This document shows positions 58,203 through 64,000 of a stretch of DNA of 64,000 nucleotides, in pieces. Positions within the stretch are counted from its first letter, which is position 1. Each line of letters begins with the position of its first letter. The notes beneath the pieces were generated by a model. It was not told the origin of the DNA and made no database searches. It worked only from the letters and a program-made list of their open reading frames with translations. The translations under genes were made by a program, and so were the position numbers. This DNA is from RYN-230 sp963713815. GTDB taxonomy: Bacteria; Actinomycetota; Actinomycetes; Streptosporangiales; Streptosporangiaceae. Where the stretch lies: positions 1-64,000 of the forward strand of contig CAVQNH010000043.1 in the NCBI GenBank assembly GCA_963713815.1, written 5' to 3'.

Positions 58203-59459
58203 TCAGCCGCCGCTGCTGGTGGCGGTCTGCTGGAGCGCGCCCAGCACCTTGGCGGGGCTGCCGGAGACCGCCTGGCCCAGCGTCGTCTTGATCTGGTTCT
58301 CCACCGTGGTCCAGTTGGTCTTGTCCGGATAGTTGACCGAGTTCGGGATGTTGGTGAGGAACGCCGTGAACTCCGGGTTCTTCCCCATCACCTGGGCTGC
58401 GGACGTGGTGGCCGGCAGCAGGTCATACTCCTGGTCGAACTGCAGCTGGTACTTGTCCTGGTAGGCGAAGTCGAGGAACTTCCTGATCGCCGCCTGGTGG
58501 CCCCCCGAATTGAAGGCCACGATGTCGTCGTGCACGCCCAGCGTCGAGGCCAGCGGGCCGCTGCGGCCCGGGACCGCCGCGGTGGCGTAGTCGGACGACG
58601 AGAGCGCGCCGGCGGCCTGGATGATCGGGATCACCGCGGGGGAGCCGAGCATCATCCCGACCCGGCCCTGCGCGAACGACGCCCACACGTCCTTGCGGTC
58701 CGTGGTCCCGGGGCTCGGCTGGGTGTCGCCGGCCTTGGCCAGCTGGCTCATGAAGTCCAGCGCCTGCACGTTCTGCGCGCTGTTGATGGCGTAGCTGCCG
58801 CCGCTGTTCACGTAGCCGCCACCGGCGCCGAGGAACCAGAGCAGCGCCTCAGCCTGCGCTTCCTCGCTGCCGAGCGGCATGCCGTAGCCGATGTAGCCCT
58901 TGGCCTTGATCGCTGCGGCATCGGTGCGGAGCTGATCCCAGGTCCTGGGCGGTGACGAGATCCCGGCCTTGGCGAAGATCTTCTTGTTGTAGTACAGCGC
59001 CCGGGTGCTCGTGGTGAACGGGATGCCGTAGTCGGTGCCCTGGTACTGCCCGTCCTTGAGGAAGGTCGGCATCAGGTTGTGCAGTACCGCGGGGGACAGC
59101 ACCTGCTGGTCGGAGTAGAGCAGGTGGCTCTGGGCGAACTGCGGTGCGGTGTCCCCTTCCAGGATGTCCGGGAACTGCTTGTTCTGCACCAGGGTCTGGA
59201 CCTTGTTGGGGAAGTCGGTCCAGTTCACGGTCTGCACGTTCACCGTGATGCTGGGGTTGGCCTTGTGGAAGGCGGCCGCGATCGCGTCCCAGTACTTGGT
59301 CGTGCTGTTGGCCGGGCCGGTGCCGTAGTCGGCGCCGAAGAACGACAGGGTGGTCGTCCCGCCCGAGCCTGAGCCCGAGTTCGAGCCCGAGCCGCAGCCA
59401 GCCAGTGCCATCGCCGCTGCCGCGCCAATCGCTAAGCCCAGGGTGAGCCGCTGCCTCAT
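58203..59459 (-). CDS. ABC sugar transporter substrate-binding lipoprotein
   Basis: A 418-residue family 1 solute-binding protein: signal peptide and lipobox LAGC (Cys about 22), then the usual N-lobe IAAAFHKANPSITVNVQTVN, FPDILEGDTAPQFAQSHLLY, and C-lobe WYNK-like ALYYNKKIFAKAGISSPPRT. GAGGAG lies upstream of ATG 59459. It binds an oligosaccharide outside the membrane. The promoter region carries GAAAGTTTC-type sites; the operon order is SBP, MalF, MalG. Confidence 0.94.
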   Translation of the reverse strand: MRQRLTLGLAIGAAAAMALAGCGSGSNSGSGSGGTTTLSFFGADYGTGPANSTTKYWDAIAAAFHKANPSITVNVQTVNWTDFPNKVQTLVQNKQFPDILEGDTAPQFAQSHLLYSDQQVLSPAVLHNLMPTFLKDGQYQGTDYGIPFTTSTRALYYNKKIFAKAGISSPPRTWDQLRTDAAAIKAKGYIGYGMPLGSEEAQAEALLWFLGAGGGYVNSGGSYAINSAQNVQALDFMSQLAKAGDTQPSPGTTDRKDVWASFAQGRVGMMLGSPAVIPIIQAAGALSSSDYATAAVPGRSGPLASTLGVHDDIVAFNSGGHQAAIRKFLDFAYQDKYQLQFDQEYDLLPATTSAAQVMGKNPEFTAFLTNIPNSVNYPDKTNWTTVENQIKTTLGQAVSGSPAKVLGALQQTATSSGG

Positions 59460-59593
59460 GGTGATCTCCTCGCTCGGTGCGGCCGGCCCCGGGGCGTGCC
59501 CCTCCCGCCCCGGGCCGGAGGCCGCGGTGCGGCCGCTCCCGGAGTCAACACCAGCCGAACCGCCCGGTTCCAGGCTGGATGCTGAATTGTAAT

Positions 59594-59614
59594 GAAAGTT
59601 TCCTATTAGTTTCC
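59594..59614 (-). promoter_or_regulatory. GAAAGTTTC element upstream of the ABC operon
   Basis: GAAAGTTTC (59594-59602) is a 9-bp palindrome followed by AGTTTCC (59608-59614). It lies 135-155 bp upstream of the binding-protein start in an AT-rich stretch of an otherwise GC-rich gap, and differs from the GGAAGCGCTTCC of the hydrolase, so a different regulator may act here. Confidence 0.45.
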
Positions 59615-59619
59615 GGGCG

Positions 59620-60164
59620 GCGCAGCCCAGGGCGGCGGCGGCTCAGCCGGCCAGTCCGGCCGCGGCCGGCCCCGGAAGGAAGCCGGCGCGCCGGCGGCCT
59701 TACTGTTACGCAAACTTCACCGCCGGTCCCGGGCTGGTTCCCGGCCGGGCCGGCCCCGGCCGGCCCCGCAGCCCGGCTGAACTGGCCGGGAATACCCCGC
59801 GAAGCCCTGGCTGACCAGTAAGTTCTTAGTGGCCCGCGGCGATGGCCCGACGGCACGCCGGTGCCGGGCCACGCGCGAGGGTCGTCACGAGTGCTGGCTT
59901 TGGACGGGATGCGGGCTATATGGAGTGTTTGCATCCGGTATTGGCCGGCATGTTCATCCGGTAACATCTGGTGGCGGTCGCGAGCGGCCGCTTCGCGCAC
60001 GCTGAGCCCGCCGGGGATCACCGGTCCCGGCCCCTGCCCGCAACATGGCTCAGCGCGTTTCAAAATTCCAGTGCGGTTCATCACTTAGCAGTGTGGTCGT
60101 CGGCGGCGCTGTGCGCAGATTGCTGTGGGGTTCAGGCAAGTAGGGCTAAGGGAGCAAACCACCA
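59620..60164. other. 545-bp intergenic region
   Basis: Between divergent genes. I see no gene with family similarity. Scattered AT-rich islands (about 59700-59720, 59815-59835, 59920-59970) could be promoter material. No perfect hairpin or tandem repeat was noted. Confidence 0.4.
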
Positions 60165-61840
60165 GTGAGCGGAACGATTGCGAGGCCGGCCGCGGGCGGG
60201 CCGCCCGGAGAATCGCGCAGTGACGCAGGGACCGCGCAGGAAGGGGGCCGGAAAGGCTGGCTCACCCCGGTCAGCGTGGCCATCGGCGCCTGCACCCTGC
60301 TGGCCCTGGCGCTGCGGCTGTTCCTGCTGAGCCGCCCGGGCTACCTGCTGGGGGTCACCGAGTACGACGACGGGCCCTACTTCGGCAGCGCGGTCAGCCT
60401 GGTCCACGGCTTCCTGCCGTACCGCTCGTTCCTCCTGGTCCAGCCGCCCGGGATCACGCTGCTGATGGTGCCGTCCGCACTGCTGTCCAAGGCCACCGGG
60501 ACGGCCACGGCCATGGCCACCGGCCGGGTCCTGACCATCCTGGCCAGCTCGGCGGGCGTGCTGCTGGTGGGCCTGCTGCTGCGCCACCGCGGCCTGCTCA
60601 CCGTGATCGTGGGCTGCGGGATCGTCGCGGTCTACCCGGACAGCGTGTCCACCGCGCGGACCATCCTGGTCGAGCCGTGGCTGGTGCTGTTCTGCCTCCT
60701 CGGGGCCCTGGCCCTGTTCGACCGGGACCGCCTGACCACCAGCGGGAAGCGCCTGTTCTGGGGCGGCGTCGCGTTCGGGTTCGCAGGCTGCGTCGAGGTG
60801 TGGGCGATCTTCCCGGTCCTCGTACTCGTGGTCATGCTCCTCCTGCGGGCCCCCCGGATCCGGCGGGCCTCCGTGTACGTGGGCGGGGTCGCGGTCGGCT
60901 TCCTCGTCCCGACTCTCCCGTTCGCCGCCCTGGCGCCCAAGCGCTTCTACCAGAGCCTTTACGTGGCCCAGGTCGCCCCGCGAGCCGGGTCTGCCCGGGT
61001 TCCGCTGCCCGCCCGGCTGAGCGACATGCTCGGCCTGGTCGGCATCCCTCCGTCCTGGCTGCCCGCCCATCCGCGGATGCTGATCCTGACCGTCACGGTG
61101 GTTGCTTATCCTCGTGGTGGCGATCATGATCGTCGTGGCCTGGATGCGGCTGCGCCAGGGCCCGCCCCCGCTCGAATGGTTCGCGCTGGCCAGCACCGCC
61201 GTGATCGTGGTCATGTTCACGTGGCCGGATCAGTTCCACTACCACTTCGCCGCGTTCCTGGCGCCGTTCTTCGCGATGTGCATCGCGCTGCCCCTGTCCC
61301 GCCTGCTCGAGGCGCTCGGCCAGGGCCAGGGCACCAGCGGGCTGCCCGCCACGGACCGGGCGCCAGCTGTGGAAGCCGGCCGCGGTGGTGGCCGGCGTGG
61401 CGGTCGTGGTGCTGGCCATGTTCCAGGCCAGCGACGAATCCCATCTGCAGCTGCGTCTCGCCCCCATTGCCCCCGCGGTGGAGAAGATCATCCCGAAGGG
61501 TGCGTGCGTCGCCACCGACCAGGTGTCCTACCTGCTGATGGCCAACCGGTTCAGTCCCGGCCAGTCCAACTGCCCGCACATGCTGGACGGGCTGGGCAGC
61601 GACCTCGGCTTCTCCAACGGGCTCAAGCCGGGCACCGGCGCGGGCAACGTCCCGGCCGTCCAGGCCCTGTGGTGGGACGAGTTCACCCACTCCCAGTTCG
61701 TCTGGCTGTCCTACAACTCCTACCGCCGGATCGCCTGGGACCCGAAGCTGCGGGCCTACTTCAAGGCCAACTTCGTGCAGGTCTTCAAGCACGAGTGGCA
61801 CGACACGCTGTATGCCCGCAAGGGCGCGCATACCGGCTGA
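60165..61840 (+). pseudogene. GT-C membrane glycosyltransferase-like gene with two frameshifts
   Basis: Frame one from GTG 60165 gives a hydrophobic GT-C-like protein: LLGVTEYDDGPYFGSAVSL with an acidic pair after TM1, PPGITLLMVPSALLSKATGT, and WLVLFCLLGALALFDRDRLT. Near 61100 the frame changes, and LLILVVAIMIVVAWMRLRQG continues in another frame. Near 61360 a second change leads to LWKPAAVVAGVAVVVLAMFQ and DQVSYLLMANRFSPGQSNC, ending in YARKGAHTG at 61840. All parts belong to one membrane protein of about 550 residues. Each break is a single-base-type shift in GC-rich DNA, so assembly error is as likely as decay. The product would use a polyprenyl-linked sugar. Confidence 0.8.
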
Positions 61841-61841
61841 G

Positions 61842-63036
61842 TCAGGGCCGTGGCGGGTAGCCGGTGTAGTTCTCGGCCAGCGAGGTAGCGGCCGCCGGTG
61901 AGGTGGCTGACGTAGCGGAGCTGGGCCAGCTGGAGCTGGGCGTCCATCGGGTCCGGCCCCGGGGTGGCATGCAGCATCGTGGTCATCCACCAGGAGAAGT
62001 GGGTGCGCCGCCAGACCCGCTCCAGGCAGGTGTCTGAGTAGCCGTCGGCCAGCCGCGGGTCGCCGCGCAGCAGCTCCTCCAGGGCGGTGGCCAGCACCGC
62101 GACGTCCCCGAGGGCCAGGTTGAGTCCCTTGGCCCCGGTGGGCGGCACGATGTGCGCGGCGTCCCCGGCCAGGAACAGCCGCCCGTGGCGCATCGGCGCG
62201 CTGACGAAGCTGCGCATCGGGATGATGCCCTTGTCCAGGACCGGGCCTTCCTTGAGCTCCCAGCCGGGCACCGCGAACCGCCGGTGCAGCTCGGCCCAGA
62301 TCCGGTCGTCGGGCCAGGCGCTGATCTCCTCGTCCGGGGGGACCTGCAGGTAGAGCCGGCTGACCAGGGGGCTGCGCAGGCTGTGCAGGGCGAACCCGTC
62401 CGGGTGATGGGCGTAGATCAGCTCGTCGGTGGACGGCGGGACGTCAGCCAGGATGCCCAGCCAGGCATACGGGTAGTCACGTTCCCACACGGTCAGCACG
62501 CCCGCCGGGACGGCCGGCCGGCAGATCCCGTGGAAGCCGTCGCAGCCCGCGATCGCGTCGCAGGTGACCTCGTGCCTCGTCCCGTCCGCGCTGGTGTACC
62601 GGAGCACCGGGGAGTCGGTGCCCAGGGCGCCGACCTCCGTGCCCGACACGTCGAACTCCAGCTGGCCGCCGGCCGCCAGCCGGGCCGCGATGAGGTCCTT
62701 CACCACCTCGGTCTGTGCGTAGACGGTGACGGTCCGCCCGGTCAGTTTGCGGAAATCGATGTGGTGCCGCTCGCCGGCGAACTGGAGGTAGATCCCGCCG
62801 TGCTCGAGGCCCTCACGGTCCAGGCGGCCAGCCAGCCCGGCTTCCCGGAGCAGCCTGACGCTGCTGTCCTCCAGCACGCCGGCCCGCTGCCGGGCCTCGC
62901 AGTACGCCCGGCTCCGGTTCTCGACCAGGACCGAGTCGATGCCGCGCAGGGCCAGCAGATGGGACAGCAGCAGCCCGGCTGGCCCCGCCCCGACGATTCC
63001 GACCTGGGTGCGCGTGCGCGCGGGTGCGGCCGCCAT
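61842..63036 (-). CDS. pobA: 4-hydroxybenzoate 3-monooxygenase (PobA), frameshifted near its end
   Basis: About 375 residues read normally from ATG 63036: FAD-binding QVGIVGAGPAGLLLSHLLAL, VLEDSSVRLLREAGLAGRLD, CDAIAGCDGFHGICRP (DG motif), RLFLAGDAAHIVPPTGAKGL (GD motif) and KGLNLALGDVAVLATALEE. These define the p-hydroxybenzoate hydroxylase family, which adds a hydroxyl to give protocatechuate using NADPH and O2. At about 61908-61913 the frame slips; the true C-terminus (SPAAATSLAENYTGYPPRP, ending at 61842) is in the next frame. In the frame as written the protein runs into a foreign tail ending at 61756. An assembly indel is likely. It abuts the aldehyde dehydrogenase gene with no gap. Confidence 0.88.
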
Positions 63037-64000
63037 CTAGAACGGGTAGGGCGCGATCTCGCTGCGCATCGTGACCCAGCGGGTATCGGTGAACGCGTCG
63101 AGGTTGGCGGTGCCGCCGAACCGCGCGCCGGTCCCCGAGGCGCCGATCCCGCCGAATGGGGTGTTCGGCGCGTCGTCGATGGTCTGGTCGTTGATGTGCA
63201 CGATGCCGGTCGGGATCTTCCTGGCCAGGTCCAGCCCGCGCAGCGGGTCCCTGGTCAGGATGCCCAGGGACAGTCCGTACTCGGTGTCCGCGGCGAGCTT
63301 GGCCGCCTCGTCCGCGGTGGAGAACCGGATGACCGGGGCCACCGGCCCGAACACCTCGCTGGCGTAGGCGGGCATGGCGGGCGCGACCTCAGCGAGCACG
63401 GTGGGCTGGTAGAACAGGCCGTCGTAGGTGCCGCCCGCGGCGAGCCGGGCGCCCGCGTCCACGCTGGAGGTGACCAGGCCGTGGACCTTGTCGCGCTGCC
63501 GCTCGTCGATGATGGGGCCCAGCGCGACCTGGCCGCTGGCCGGGTCGCCGACCGGCAGGTGGCTGGCCTTGCCGGCCAGCGCGGCCACATAGTCGTCGTA
63601 GACCGAGTCCTGGACCAGGTGGCGGCCGGTGGTCATGCAGATCTGGCCCTGGTGCAGGAACGAGCCCCACGCGCCGGCCGACGCGGCCGCGTCCAGGTCG
63701 GCGTCGTCCAGCACGATCAGGGCGGAGTTCCCGCCCAGTTCCAGATGCACCCGCTTGAGATGCTGGCCAGCCAGCGCGCCCACCTGACGGCCCACCGAGG
63801 TGGACCCGGTGAAGGAGATCACCCGGACCAGCGGGTCGGTGATCAGGGTTTCCCCGGCGTCCGGGCCGCCCGGCAGCACATGCAGCACCCCTTCGGGCAG
63901 CCCGGCCTCCTCGAAGACGCGGGCCAGCACCACGCCGCCGCACACCGCGGTGCGCGGGTCGGGCTTCAGCACCACCGCGTTGCCGAGGGCGAGCGCCGGC
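63037..64000 (-). CDS. Aldehyde dehydrogenase (benzaldehyde/vanillin type), N-terminus missing
   Basis: The last 320 or so residues of an NAD(P)-dependent aldehyde dehydrogenase; the gene begins beyond the right edge. Visible blocks: FTGSTSVGRQVGALAGQHLK, the catalytic-region VHLELGGNSALIVLDDADLD with the Glu, QICMTTGRHLVQDSVYDD with the catalytic Cys, and the C-terminal NTPFGGIGASGTGARFGGT. Its stop codon directly touches the pobA start, so the two form an operon: aldehyde oxidation to 4-hydroxybenzoate, then hydroxylation to protocatechuate. The natural aldehyde is probably 4-hydroxybenzaldehyde or a related aromatic aldehyde. Confidence 0.92.
   Translation of the reverse strand, partial: PALALGNAVVLKPDPRTAVCGGVVLARVFEEAGLPEGVLHVLPGGPDAGETLITDPLVRVISFTGSTSVGRQVGALAGQHLKRVHLELGGNSALIVLDDADLDAAASAGAWGSFLHQGQICMTTGRHLVQDSVYDDYVAALAGKASHLPVGDPASGQVALGPIIDERQRDKVHGLVTSSVDAGARLAAGGTYDGLFYQPTVLAEVAPAMPAYASEVFGPVAPVIRFSTADEAAKLAADTEYGLSLGILTRDPLRGLDLARKIPTGIVHINDQTIDDAPNTPFGGIGASGTGARFGGTANLDAFTDTRWVTMRSEIAPYPF

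Noticed and set aside
1..64000. Insertion sequence or prophage origin of the broken genes
   Set aside because: No transposase, integrase, terminal inverted repeats or target-site duplications were recognised; the breaks are indels and not insertions.

Overview
The window is very GC-rich (G/C at nearly every third codon position), with many GTG starts, many leaderless-looking genes and a characteristic gene set. That set includes the septation protein SepH, a PF04672-type (DUF574) methyltransferase, DUF1707 and DUF6131 small proteins, an ANTAR regulator, and isocitrate lyase with a divergent RamB-type regulator. This points to a filamentous actinomycete chromosome, probably a Streptosporangiales-like or related soil lineage; the genus cannot be named from this sequence. 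No rRNA, tRNA, CRISPR array, integrase or transposase was recognised.

Layout. 0-7 kb: a Cys-rich metal-binding protein, a decayed aldo/keto reductase, two VOC proteins, a large DUF4062/NB-ARC/TPR STAND protein, and a DUF998 membrane protein. 6.6-10.6 kb: a LacI regulator coupled to a SemiSWEET-like transporter, a methyltransferase, an ATPase and a DUF1707 protein. 10.6-16.5 kb: a probable four-gene operon (lipoprotein, DHA2 exporter, membrane protein, FMN alpha-hydroxyacid oxidase), then two overlapping DUF202 genes and a second copy of the membrane-protein type. 16.5-23.7 kb: a frameshifted AlkA-like glycosylase, a PrmC-like methyltransferase, and a minus-strand operon pgeF-murL-murD2-FAD oxidase. 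The first three genes of that operon act on residues 1 and 2 of the peptidoglycan stem peptide.

23.9-31.5 kb: a lipid kinase, a phospholipase-C-like phosphoesterase, a GAF-ANTAR regulator, DUF6131, a permuted NlpC/P60-like protein, a GT-C membrane glycosyltransferase, and an unusual Maf-GNAT fusion. 31.5-38.5 kb: a huge Tyr/Gly/Pro-rich anchored protein, a PEBP lipoprotein, SepH, a MarR regulator and a membrane protein. 38.5-43 kb: aceA, its divergent RamB-like regulator, and an acyl-CoA dehydrogenase. 43-49 kb: a compact module of a fragmented S8 peptidase, a TPR-CHAT caspase-like protein, an ECF-type sigma factor overlapping an unrecognised 151-residue protein, a beta-rich small protein and a zinc ribbon. 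This is my best candidate for an undescribed regulatory or conflict system. 49-64 kb: a frameshifted GNAT, a PF04672 methyltransferase, a DUF4352-like lipoprotein, a secreted multidomain glycoside hydrolase with LacI regulator and sugar ABC importer, a frameshifted membrane glycosyltransferase, and an aldehyde dehydrogenase-PobA pair for 4-hydroxybenzoate metabolism.

Two window-wide patterns matter. At least six otherwise well-conserved genes are broken by single-base-type frameshifts, so either the assembly carries indels or several genes are decaying. Many genes start exactly 6 or 7 nt after a TANNNT-like hexamer and have no ribosome binding site, the signature of leaderless transcription.
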